Positions 1 to 6,218 of a DNA stretch of 8,358 nucleotides are shown piece after piece (position 1 is the stretch's first letter; each line of letters opens with the position of its first letter). The position numbers and the translations under genes are program-made. The notes under the pieces were generated by a model, which saw only the letters and a list, made by a program, of their open reading frames with translations, made no database searches and had not been told where the DNA came from. This DNA is from IMCC26077 sp964561165. GTDB lineage: Bacteria > Actinomycetota > Actinomycetes > Nanopelagicales > Nanopelagicaceae. Where the stretch lies: assembly GCA_964561165.1 (NCBI GenBank), contig CAZLOJ010000046.1:1-8358 (forward strand), in the 5' to 3' direction.

Positions 1-55
1 TGGCGGACAAGGTGGCGGACAAGGTGGCGGACAAGGTGGCGGACAAGGTGGCGGA
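1..55. repeat. 12-bp tandem repeat, four full copies plus a partial one
   Basis: The unit TGGCGGACAAGG occurs four times without a mismatch (1-48), then breaks off after seven bases (49-55). The window starts inside the array, so the true copy number is unknown. Because 12 is a multiple of three, gain or loss of units keeps any reading frame. Read on the plus strand it encodes ADKV, GGQG or WRTR repeats in the three frames; ADKV is favoured (see the CDS at 3-89). Perfect identity of the units suggests recent slippage and a length that varies between strains. Confidence 0.93.
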
Positions 56-89
56 TCAGTCGACTGAATCTGTTGAGAAAGAGAGCTAA
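3..89 (+). CDS. C-terminal end of a protein with ADKV repeats (5' end outside window)
   Basis: Only the last 28 codons are visible. The frame beginning at base 3 reads four tandem ADKV units, then a charged tail (ADQSTESVEKES) and a TAA stop at 87-89. The alternative frame (base 2) gives Gly/Gln-rich GGQG repeats and stops at 65-67, so it cannot be excluded. ADKV is preferred because its frame continues past the repeat with ordinary codons and a plausible acidic and polar C-terminus. The periodic Ala/Val with alternating Asp/Lys suggests an amphipathic charged helix, as seen in LEA-like or CsbD-like stress proteins, but this is a resemblance in composition only. The next gene starts 18 bases after the stop on the same strand, so the two may be co-transcribed. 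Function is unknown. Confidence 0.5.
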   Translation, partial: ADKVADKVADKVADKVADQSTESVEKES

Positions 90-107
90 CGAGGTAATCT
101 CCGGCTT

Positions 108-1163
108 GTGTCGCTTCGATTCCGCCGTTCTATCAAGTTAATCCCGGGGGTGCGACTTAACTTCAGTAAGAGCGCAATCGGACTCTCAGTGGGCGTTCCT
201 GGCGCTCGGGTGAGCGTAAATACCAGAGGTGATGTTTATACCTCTGCGGGAATTCCTGGCACTGGGCTTTACAGCGTTGAACGCAGTTCGCTACGAGGTA
301 CTCGTTCACGACGAGGCGCAAGTAGTCCGGATGAGCAGATCTACATTCCCCCTAAACCACCAAAGCCAGGAATATTCGCTATAGGACGAGAGCGGAATTT
401 CTATAAGTTTTGCTCGGAGTATTTCAATGGCGAAAATTTGCCACTTGATAAAGCGACCGTAGATAAAGCATTGTCGTTAGCTCTGCAGTATCCACGAATC
501 AAATACACCTATCTTGCGATGGCATGTTTAGTCGGTGCGCGCAATGATGAGAATTTTCCCGAATTGTTGAAAGTCTCTGCCGATGTATGGCAGAACCGGA
601 GGACAGCTTTTGGGTCATATGAAGCAAAAAAGTATTTTCGACTCCTTGAGATGCAGGTTCCGATTACAGCAGGAATCTCTTATTCGGATTCTTTTGGAAT
701 GAATGCTTTCGGGTTCTTATATGTTGAGGTGCTACAAGAAGCAAAGCAGATTGATGCTGCGATTGAAGTTTTAGAAGATATGGAGGCAACGCAGCTCAGC
801 GCGGTTTCACAAGTAGATATAGAACTCTCTAATGGAAGATTCCAAGATGTTCTTGATTCGACAGAAGATTTAGAGTTAGAAGATGAAGCAACTGGGATGC
901 TTTTTATCATGCGCGGTGCTGCGCTATCTCAGCTGGGATTTCATGATGGAGCCCTGGAGGCGATTAAGAAAGTAGTGGCAAAGCGATCACTCGATGAAGA
1001 GGTGCGAAATCGAGCGCTATGGGAGCGCGCCAACATCTATGAGCGACAAGGTAAAAAACCTCAGGCTCTAAAAGAGCTAGAGAAGATTGTTCTCGCTGAC
1101 AGCAAATACCCCCAGATTATGGAACGTATTACGGCGCTTAGAGCTAGCTCAGCCGAGGAGTAA
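108..1163 (+). CDS. DUF4236-domain protein with TPR-like C-terminal half
   Basis: A 351-residue protein. Residues 1 to about 55 match the DUF4236 pattern as I know it: a start of the form M-x-x-RFRRSIKL, then PGVRLNFSKS, then small beta-rich glycine motifs ending in GIPGTGLY. That N-terminal match fixes the start at the GTG; the nearest upstream in-frame stop is at 87-89. A possible Shine-Dalgarno GAGG at 91-94 lies rather far away (13 bases). A basic, proline-rich linker (about 60-90, with PPKPPKPG) leads to an alpha-helical region. Residues from about 200 to 345 read as degenerate tetratricopeptide repeats, for example the segments around MRGAALSQLGFHDGALEA and RALWERANIYERQGKKPQAL. No signal peptide, membrane helix or catalytic motif is evident. 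DUF4236 has no established function; TPRs suggest protein-protein contacts. The family call is solid, the TPR call fairly sure, the role unknown. Confidence 0.82.
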   Translation: MSLRFRRSIKLIPGVRLNFSKSAIGLSVGVPGARVSVNTRGDVYTSAGIPGTGLYSVERSSLRGTRSRRGASSPDEQIYIPPKPPKPGIFAIGRERNFYKFCSEYFNGENLPLDKATVDKALSLALQYPRIKYTYLAMACLVGARNDENFPELLKVSADVWQNRRTAFGSYEAKKYFRLLEMQVPITAGISYSDSFGMNAFGFLYVEVLQEAKQIDAAIEVLEDMEATQLSAVSQVDIELSNGRFQDVLDSTEDLELEDEATGMLFIMRGAALSQLGFHDGALEAIKKVVAKRSLDEEVRNRALWERANIYERQGKKPQALKELEKIVLADSKYPQIMERITALRASSAEE

Positions 1164-1225
1164 CCACTTAACGGTTGTATTGGCGTGTCACTACGTCGTT
1201 CATCAAGAAATTCTTGCCAGAATAT

Positions 1226-1266
1226 GAGTTGGCCCCTGGAAGTATCAGTTCCAGGGGCCTTAACTC
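1226..1266 (+). terminator. Strong stem-loop after the DUF4236 gene, likely terminator
   Basis: A perfect 11-bp inverted repeat (GGCCCCTGGAA at 1231-1241 and TTCCAGGGGCC at 1249-1259) encloses a 7-base loop. After a two-base bulge (TT, 1260-1261) the helix can continue with GAGTT (1226-1230) pairing to AACTC (1262-1266). It begins 62 bases after the stop codon at 1161-1163 and precedes a gene-free stretch, as expected for a transcription end. A run of T residues is missing downstream, so it may act as a U-less terminator or as a stable mRNA 3' end. Confidence 0.65.
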
Positions 1267-1317
1267 TTCGCCGGCGCGCATCTCCTTCGGCATTCACCGC
1301 GCGATGTGAGCTGATCC

Positions 1318-1339
1318 TTACATCACACCTGCGATGTAA
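1318..1339. repeat. Short inverted repeat TTACATC / GATGTAA
   Basis: TTACATC (1318-1324) and GATGTAA (1333-1339) are perfectly complementary and separated by eight bases. A third related element, CGATGTGAG, lies just upstream (1302-1310). Three related half-sites within about 40 bases could be a protein-binding cluster or a weak hairpin. There is no direct evidence of function. Confidence 0.3.
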
Positions 1340-1425
1340 CTAGTCTCCTAGCTACGCACAATGGGCGCCTTCTACGGCTCGAACCTTTCGTTGTCCAACT
1401 CCGCGATGATCAGTTGCGTTTTACC

Positions 1426-1441
1426 TAGATATTGCTATCTA
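1426..1441. repeat. Inverted repeat TAGATA-TTGC-TATCTA
   Basis: Six-base perfect arms flank a four-base loop. A looser version of the same arms (TAGAT at 1723-1727, ATCTA at 1736-1740) recurs just before the transporter gene. AT-rich arms make a stable RNA hairpin unlikely, so a DNA-binding site is the more natural reading. Chance occurrence remains possible. Confidence 0.25.
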
Positions 1442-1703
1442 TGGAGTTGTTATCCGATCCGACACTTCTCCGATTTCCTTTTGTCTACTCTCGATGAAGT
1501 TAATCAATTTCTACTCTTGTGCGGAAAGGGGCGCAAGGGGGGTTGCCTCACTATTTTCTCAATCTTTGGTTGAGGGTTTTGCTCCAGAGGTGGCGGATTT
1601 GCCTGCTTTTCCGACCGATGCGAGAAATTCATCCATGCGGAAATCCTTGCTCCTGTATGGCTATGGAGTTCGAGTGAACACCATGGACTATGAGTGTGGT
1701 TCG

Positions 1704-1722
1704 TAATCGTGAATCACGATTA
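1704..1722. promoter_or_regulatory. 19-bp perfect palindrome, candidate operator of the transport operon
   Basis: TAATCGTGA (1704-1712) and TCACGATTA (1714-1722) are exact inverted copies around a single central A. A dyad of this length and symmetry upstream of a sugar-type transporter is typical of a dimeric repressor site. The adjoining TATAGA (1721-1726) could serve as a -10 element, which the bound protein would cover, but no good -35 was seen. The bound regulator is unknown: the GntR protein encoded at 6219-6896 is one candidate, although the spacing of the TCGT/ACGA half-sites (five bases) differs from the three-base FadR pattern. A LacI or ROK protein encoded elsewhere is equally possible. 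Confidence 0.42.
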
Positions 1723-1848
1723 TAGATTTTCTACTATCTAGTGTCACAGTTACATAAACTTAGTTTCTTTCGAGGGTATTTCATTGTATTTGCAATGCAC
1801 CTCAATTACTCTCTTAAAAAATCTCGAAAGAGATTGAAAACCAAATCT

Positions 1849-1853
1849 GGGGG
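1849..1853 (+). promoter_or_regulatory. GGGGG ribosome binding site that favours the TTG start at 1858
   Basis: Five G residues followed by AAAA lie four bases before the TTG at 1858. The upstream alternatives are worse placed: the GTG at 1741 has no purine-rich sequence before it, and the nearest G-rich element before the ATG at 1795 (GAGGG, 1772-1776) is 18 bases away. The resulting protein begins with a standard Sec signal peptide. Confidence 0.5.
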
Positions 1854-1857
1854 AAAA

Positions 1858-3195
1858 TTGAAAAAGAACCTAACTGGTCGCAAGGTGGTTTCACTCGCGG
1901 CTGTTGCAGCTCTTGGTCTCAGTCTTGTGACTGTCACAACTAGTAGCGCAGCATCCAAAGATAAGACGTGGAACTGCAAGCCGACTAAGGCAAAGCCCGT
2001 AAAGATTCGTGTAATCGAGTACTTTGCTGGCCCAGCGCGTACACCGCTACTCAACGCATTCGCACGTCAATTTGAATCGACTCGTCCTGGAGTGAATGTA
2101 GAAATCATCTCTCCATCACAGGCAGATTCACCAGCAAAGATCACTCAGCTACTTCAAGCGAAGGCAGTGGATATTGTTGAGCCTGCAGGGGCAATCATGG
2201 GGCAGGCTCTTTCAGCAAACCAACTTGCCGACATATTCCCGTACTTCACCAAGACCAAAGCATGGTCTGGTCTCACTGAGTACTCACAGCTTCAAGCTCA
2301 GATCAACAAGGGCAAGGGCAAGATGTTCATGGTGCCAAACGGTTACTACGTTAAAGCATCCTTCGTGCGCACAGAACCCTTCAAGGCTGCTGGCGTTCCA
2401 ATCCCAGTAACATGGACTGACATCTTGAATGCAAAGAAGATTCAAACTGACAAGTCTTATGTCTACTCGATGCGTGGTGCTCGAGCATCATTCACTCAAG
2501 CAATATTCGTCATTCGTGCCTATAACGCTCCAGATCTCAATGCTGGCGGTTACTACAACAAGGACGGTAAGTCCATGTTCAACAATCCAAAATCAAAGGA
2601 AGCGCTCGATCTACTTATGAAGATCTGGAAAGACGTTTCACCACCAGCATCCGTATCATGGGGATACCCAGAGATGGTGCAGGGCTTTGTTGATGGAACT
2701 GCAAATTATTTGATTCAAGACAACGAAGTTATCCAGATTGTCGAGGACAAATATGCTTCGTTCGAGAGTGGCAAGTGGATCATGGCTCAAATGCCAAAGG
2801 GTCCTGGAGGTTACTCGGCTCAAGATGTAAGCGGTGGTGGCTGGTCAGTTACTCAGGCATCCAAGTGCAAGAACATCGCAACCGATTTCCTCGCATTCAT
2901 CTCCTCTGATCCACAAGCATCGATCTTCGCCCGCGCTTATGGCGTTGGCCCAATCACTAAGACTGCCGCAAAGGATCCATTCTTCAAGACTGGCGCCTGG
3001 GCTATCTACGACAAGATTGGTAAGGACCCTAAGGAGATCAAGCTTGACGGAAGCGATGTGGCAAAGCCTTGCTACGGTGAATTCTTCACCCAAGCTGATA
3101 AAGATATGGCAGCAATGTTTGCTGGCAATCTGAAGACCGAGGATGCGCTCAAGCAATGGGCCGCATACTGGGATGGCCCTAAGTGCAAGTCCTAA
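1858..3195 (+). CDS. Extracellular solute-binding protein of a sugar-type ABC importer (family 1)
   Basis: Captures the substrate outside the membrane and delivers it to the permeases encoded next. From the TTG start it is 445 residues, the usual length for family 1 (SBP_bac_1) binding proteins. The N-terminus is a classic Sec signal peptide: basic MKKNLTGRK, an Ala/Leu/Val-rich core, then TTSSAAS with likely cleavage after about residue 32. No lipobox is seen. The mature part opens with a beta strand (KIRVIEYF) and the helix segment FARQFESTRPGVNVEI, as usual in the family. The frame stays open upstream to GTG 1741, and ATG 1795 is also possible, but these would give a 30- to 48-residue lead before the hydrophobic core. 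Four Cys (40, 337, 405, 443) are the only ones in the protein and may form two disulfides. The substrate cannot be read from the sequence. Confidence 0.88.
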   Translation: MKKNLTGRKVVSLAAVAALGLSLVTVTTSSAASKDKTWNCKPTKAKPVKIRVIEYFAGPARTPLLNAFARQFESTRPGVNVEIISPSQADSPAKITQLLQAKAVDIVEPAGAIMGQALSANQLADIFPYFTKTKAWSGLTEYSQLQAQINKGKGKMFMVPNGYYVKASFVRTEPFKAAGVPIPVTWTDILNAKKIQTDKSYVYSMRGARASFTQAIFVIRAYNAPDLNAGGYYNKDGKSMFNNPKSKEALDLLMKIWKDVSPPASVSWGYPEMVQGFVDGTANYLIQDNEVIQIVEDKYASFESGKWIMAQMPKGPGGYSAQDVSGGGWSVTQASKCKNIATDFLAFISSDPQASIFARAYGVGPITKTAAKDPFFKTGAWAIYDKIGKDPKEIKLDGSDVAKPCYGEFFTQADKDMAAMFAGNLKTEDALKQWAAYWDGPKCKS

Positions 3196-3231
3196 AGGCT
3201 TAGCACCTCTTTAACCTAAAGAAATATGAGT

Positions 3232-3259
3232 TAGTGGCCGACAGAAATGTCGGCCACTA
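3232..3259 (+). terminator. Stem-loop between genes, after the solute-binding-protein gene
   Basis: A perfect 12-bp stem (TAGTGGCCGACA, 3232-3243; TGTCGGCCACTA, 3248-3259) carries a GAAA tetraloop, a stable GNRA type. A further GAG/CTC pairing can extend it across a one-base bulge. It sits 36 bases after the binding-protein stop and 53 bases before the first permease. No U-run follows, so partial termination or protection of the upstream mRNA from 3' decay is more likely than full termination. Either would give more binding protein than permease, as is known for malE over malF. Confidence 0.7.
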
Positions 3260-3312
3260 CTCACTATGTATGTACGCTAAATGTCGATAGCAATCGTAGG
3301 GTGAGGTGAACC

Positions 3313-4230
3313 GTGAGTAATGCTTTCAGAATTCAAGAGAAAAACAGCGGAAAGACCCGGAACATCCTTGCACCACTCTGGTTCTTACTTCCTGCACTCA
3401 TCCTTATCTGCATCTTTATTTATTATCCGGTAATCCGCACCGCCGGACTCTCGCTACAAAATTTCAAGCTATTTGCACAAGATGATATTTATTTTGCTGG
3501 ATTTCAAAACTTTTCGGTAATCTTTAACGACATTCATTTCAAGCGAATCATGATTAACTCAGTAATCTGGGTTGTAGTTTCATTATTTTTCCAATTCACC
3601 ATTGGTTTTGTACTCGCTTTGTATTTAAACACCAAATTCAAATTCTCTGGTCTGTACCAGGCCATCATCTTCATACCCTGGGCACTTTCAGGCTTCTTGA
3701 TGGGATTGATTTGGAAATGGATTTTTGATGACAATTTAGGAATCATGAATACGATTCTCGAGGGAATCGGACTTATTGATAAACCAATTCCATGGCTATC
3801 CAATGATAAGTGGGCAATGGCCGCGGTCATCATTGCAAACATTTGGTATGGTGTTACTTTCTTTGTGATCATGATTCTCGCTGCGCTACAGGGCGTTCCT
3901 AAAGAAATCCTTGAAGCTGCCGAACTAGATGGTGCCTCTTCACGTCAGCGTCTATTTTTAGTGATTGTGCCATTTATCAAGAACACTTTGGTGCTAATCA
4001 TCCTGCTGCGTGTTATCTGGATTACAAATTTTCCAGATTTGATTTTTGGTATGACAAGTGGTGGTCCGAATGAGCAAACGCACATTCTCTCTTCGTGGCT
4101 GGTTCAAAAAATCACCTATGACCAAGATTGGGGCGCAGGTTCTGCGCTGGGAATGTTCATTTTGATCATCCTATTTATCTTCTCGGTCTTTTATCTCCTT
4201 GCGGTCAAGATTGAGGATGGTGATAAGTAG
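3313..4230 (+). CDS. ABC importer permease, MalF/UgpA type
   Basis: One of the two membrane subunits of a CUT1-type importer. The 305-residue protein has six likely membrane helices (about 18-40, 78-102, 112-135, 165-190, 215-235, 278-300). The EAA loop that docks the ATPase is clear at 201-208 (EAAELDGA) and is followed by the expected hydrophobic stretch with VPF. A GGPNEQT segment typical of MalF-like subunits lies in the second half. The GTG start has GAGGTG four bases upstream (3303-3308). The second permease begins two bases after the stop, so the genes are translationally coupled. Substrate is unknown; CUT1 relatives take up oligosaccharides, glycerol phosphate, amino sugars and other polyols. 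Confidence 0.92.
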   Translation: MSNAFRIQEKNSGKTRNILAPLWFLLPALILICIFIYYPVIRTAGLSLQNFKLFAQDDIYFAGFQNFSVIFNDIHFKRIMINSVIWVVVSLFFQFTIGFVLALYLNTKFKFSGLYQAIIFIPWALSGFLMGLIWKWIFDDNLGIMNTILEGIGLIDKPIPWLSNDKWAMAAVIIANIWYGVTFFVIMILAALQGVPKEILEAAELDGASSRQRLFLVIVPFIKNTLVLIILLRVIWITNFPDLIFGMTSGGPNEQTHILSSWLVQKITYDQDWGAGSALGMFILIILFIFSVFYLLAVKIEDGDK

Positions 4231-4232
4231 CC

Positions 4233-5057
4233 ATGCTTAAGGGTTTTTCTAAGGGTACCAAAGTAGCGGTGCTCACTATCTGGTTCCTTTTCACAATCTT
4301 CCCGCTTTATTGGATGTTCCTCACCTCAATTCGTCCGGTACGCGAGGTTACGCAGCATTTCTTTTGGCCGCGAAGCAACTCGACTCTTGAGAGCTATCGC
4401 GCTCTTTTTCGAGACTATGCCTTTGGTACCTATTTGAAGAATAGTTTTGTGGTGGCAATTGCTGCCTCGGCTCTAGTTATCTTTATAGGAATGCTTGGAG
4501 CATATTCATTGGCACGCTATCGTTTCAAGGGCAAGTCCCAAGTGATGTTGGTCTTCCTTGTCACCCAGATGATTCCTGGATTAATTGCTCTCGCGCCGCT
4601 CTATTTACTTTTATCACGATTGAATTTACTAAATACTCTCATCGCTCTAGTACTTTGTTACCTGGGGGGCATGATTCCTTTTGCAACCTTGATGCTTCGT
4701 GGTTTTCTCCAGCAGATCCCGCCCGAATTGGATGAAGCAGCGCTCATTGACGGTTGTAATCGCGTTTCAGCGCTCTTTCGGGTCATCTTCCCGGTTGCCC
4801 TACCCGGAGTAGCTGCAACATTTATCTTTTCGTTTGTGCAATGCTGGAATGAACTTTTCTTGGCAATGGTTCTTATCGATTCCGATGCGAATAAAACCTT
4901 CCCAGTTGCAGAACGTTCGTTTATTGGTGCCTATTTCATCGAATGGGGTGGTCTTGCTGCTTCGGTGATGATTGGAATCATTCCGACAATGATCATGTTT
5001 GGTTTGATGTCCAAGTTCATGATTAGTGGATTATCCGCTGGAATTGTGAAAGGGTAA
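4233..5057 (+). CDS. ABC importer permease, MalG/UgpE type
   Basis: Partner of the preceding permease in the membrane heterodimer; 274 residues. Family marks are visible in order: a first helix with FPLYWMFLTSIRP, a segment with AYSLARYRFKGK, the EAA loop DEAALIDG at 167-174, WNELFLAMVLI near 205-215, and a C-terminal GLSAGIVKG close to the usual MalG-type ending. The loop has a Cys after DG where Ala is common, a mild deviation. The ATG follows the upstream stop by two bases and no strong Shine-Dalgarno sequence is present, so coupling to the upstream gene is likely. Its own stop overlaps the start of the PLP enzyme. No ATPase gene follows, so the complex must recruit an ATPase encoded elsewhere. 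Confidence 0.92.
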   Translation: MLKGFSKGTKVAVLTIWFLFTIFPLYWMFLTSIRPVREVTQHFFWPRSNSTLESYRALFRDYAFGTYLKNSFVVAIAASALVIFIGMLGAYSLARYRFKGKSQVMLVFLVTQMIPGLIALAPLYLLLSRLNLLNTLIALVLCYLGGMIPFATLMLRGFLQQIPPELDEAALIDGCNRVSALFRVIFPVALPGVAATFIFSFVQCWNELFLAMVLIDSDANKTFPVAERSFIGAYFIEWGGLAASVMIGIIPTMIMFGLMSKFMISGLSAGIVKG

Positions 5058-6205
5058 TGATGGAATTCGATTTACAAGAATTGAAGTCTGAGTGGAGTTT
5101 GGACCCCTCTTTTCATCATGTGAATCATGGCTCCTTTGGAGCTGTTCCGATTTCTGTCCAAAAAGTGCAACAAGAGTTGCGCAATCGAATCCAAAAAAAT
5201 CCTGTGAAGTTCTTTGCCCGAGAACTAAAAGATGAGATTGCCCATGCGCGCGGCCACGTTGCACGATTCCTAGGACAGCAAGCTGATCAGATTGCATTGA
5301 TTCGTAATACAACCGAAGGGGCAAGCACAGTGATGCGGGGATTTCCGTTGCGCCCCAGTGACGAAGTTATAGTTCTCAATCAAGAATATGGGGCAGTAAC
5401 AAAGGCGGTAAAACGAGCTTGTGAAGCTTCGGGGGCGAAGCTAATCGAGATTGATATCAATTACCTCGATTCTGACGAATTGGTCATCCAGAAGATATCT
5501 GCGGGAATAAATAAGAAGACACGCATGTTGATTGTGGACCACATCACCTCTGCAACGGCGCGCACCTTCCCAATTTATGATTTAGCGGCACTTTGCAAGT
5601 CCAATTCCGTTGTTTATGTTGTTGATGCCTCGCACTCACCAGGCACAGTAGATATTGATCTTGACCGATTGGATGCTGATTTCTGGTTTGGCAATCTTCA
5701 CAAGTGGGTCTCAGCTCCACTGGGCGTCGGTGTACTGCGCATTGCCCCGCGCTGGCAGGAAATCCTTCGACCATTAATAGTTTCGTGGCGCGATGATGAG
5801 CCGTATCCATTCCCTTGGGACATGCTTGGAACGGTAGATCCGACATCTTGGCTAAGCGCACCAAGTGCAATTGAATTCTTTTCGAAGTTAGGTTGGGAGA
5901 GAGTACGAAAGGCCAATCATCAGCGAATGATGTACGGCCGAGAGCTTGTGATGCACGAGCTCGGTATAGCCGACGATCAGATTCGTGTTGATTTTCTTCC
6001 ACTTGGAGTAGTACCTATTTACAATATTTCGGGCGGTCGTGATGGCTCAGCTGCTGTGCAAGCGAAAATTGCGGAAGAGTTTAGAGTCGAAGTTCCTATT
6101 TCATACATTGCGGAAAAGTATTACTTGCGAATTTCGGGCATGTTATATAACACACCGGAGAACTATGAGGCCCTGGCCTTAGCAGTGCGTAGAACCTTTA
6201 CTTAG
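5057..6205 (+). CDS. Class V aminotransferase-fold PLP enzyme, isopenicillin N epimerase-like
   Basis: A 382-residue, probably cytoplasmic PLP-dependent enzyme of the CefD-like branch of fold-type I. Visible marks are NHGSFG at 23-28, the cofactor-contacting NTTEG at 84-88, Asp190 in VVDASHSPG (expected to pair with the pyridine nitrogen), and Lys216 in GNLHKW, expected to form the Schiff base. GTVDP and SAIEFF in the later part also fit the family. Members include isopenicillin N epimerase, the C-S lyase EgtE and many of unknown substrate, so neither epimerase nor lyase activity can be assigned; a beta-lactam role is unlikely here. The start overlaps the permease stop by one base (TAATG); a second ATG three bases on is better spaced from AAGGG (5050-5054). 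This tight coupling suggests that it acts on the imported compound or on a product of it. Confidence 0.85.
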   Translation: MMEFDLQELKSEWSLDPSFHHVNHGSFGAVPISVQKVQQELRNRIQKNPVKFFARELKDEIAHARGHVARFLGQQADQIALIRNTTEGASTVMRGFPLRPSDEVIVLNQEYGAVTKAVKRACEASGAKLIEIDINYLDSDELVIQKISAGINKKTRMLIVDHITSATARTFPIYDLAALCKSNSVVYVVDASHSPGTVDIDLDRLDADFWFGNLHKWVSAPLGVGVLRIAPRWQEILRPLIVSWRDDEPYPFPWDMLGTVDPTSWLSAPSAIEFFSKLGWERVRKANHQRMMYGRELVMHELGIADDQIRVDFLPLGVVPIYNISGGRDGSAAVQAKIAEEFRVEVPISYIAEKYYLRISGMLYNTPENYEALALAVRRTFT

Positions 6206-6218
6206 AGCCAAGATTGAG

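Larger units (their letters stand above)
1267..1703. other. Gene-free spacer upstream of the transport operon
   Basis: No convincing coding region was found on either strand. The two 70-codon open frames here (1361-1573 and 1494-1706) overlap each other in different frames, lack plausible ribosome binding sites, and their Cys/Ser/Leu-rich translations resemble no family I know. No tRNA cloverleaf, riboswitch core or mobile-element end was recognised. The stretch contains a 7-bp hairpin (1318-1339), a 6-4-6 inverted repeat (1426-1441) and a purine-rich patch near 1525-1543. It may hold a long leader, a small RNA or regulatory DNA for the downstream operon; the sequence alone does not decide. 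Confidence 0.5.

Noticed and set aside
1..55. CRISPR array
   Set aside because: The repeats are directly adjacent 12-mers without spacers, so this is a simple tandem repeat.
56..67. 12-bp perfect palindrome TCAGTCGACTGA
   Set aside because: It lies within the probable coding tail and shows no promoter context; chance is enough to explain it.
1439..1670. 10-bp direct repeat CTATGGAGTT at 1439-1448 and 1661-1670
   Set aside because: Only two short copies, not extended by flanking similarity; no sign of a mobile element or att sites.
1361..1706. Two overlapping 70-codon ORFs in the spacer before the transporter
   Set aside because: They overlap in different frames, have no good ribosome binding site and no recognisable protein features; the composition looks like translated non-coding DNA.
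1695..1725. Possible tRNA T-arm (GGTTCG followed by a dyad)
   Set aside because: No acceptor stem, anticodon arm or D-arm could be fitted around it; the dyad is better read as an operator.
5544..6002. 152-codon minus-strand ORF inside the PLP-enzyme gene
   Set aside because: It lies antisense to a well-supported gene with catalytic motifs, and its Arg/His/Gln-rich translation is typical of a shadow frame.
5057..6205. Beta-lactam biosynthesis gene (cefD)
   Set aside because: No other beta-lactam genes are present, and the CefD-like family is broad with mostly unassigned substrates; only the fold and family are supported.
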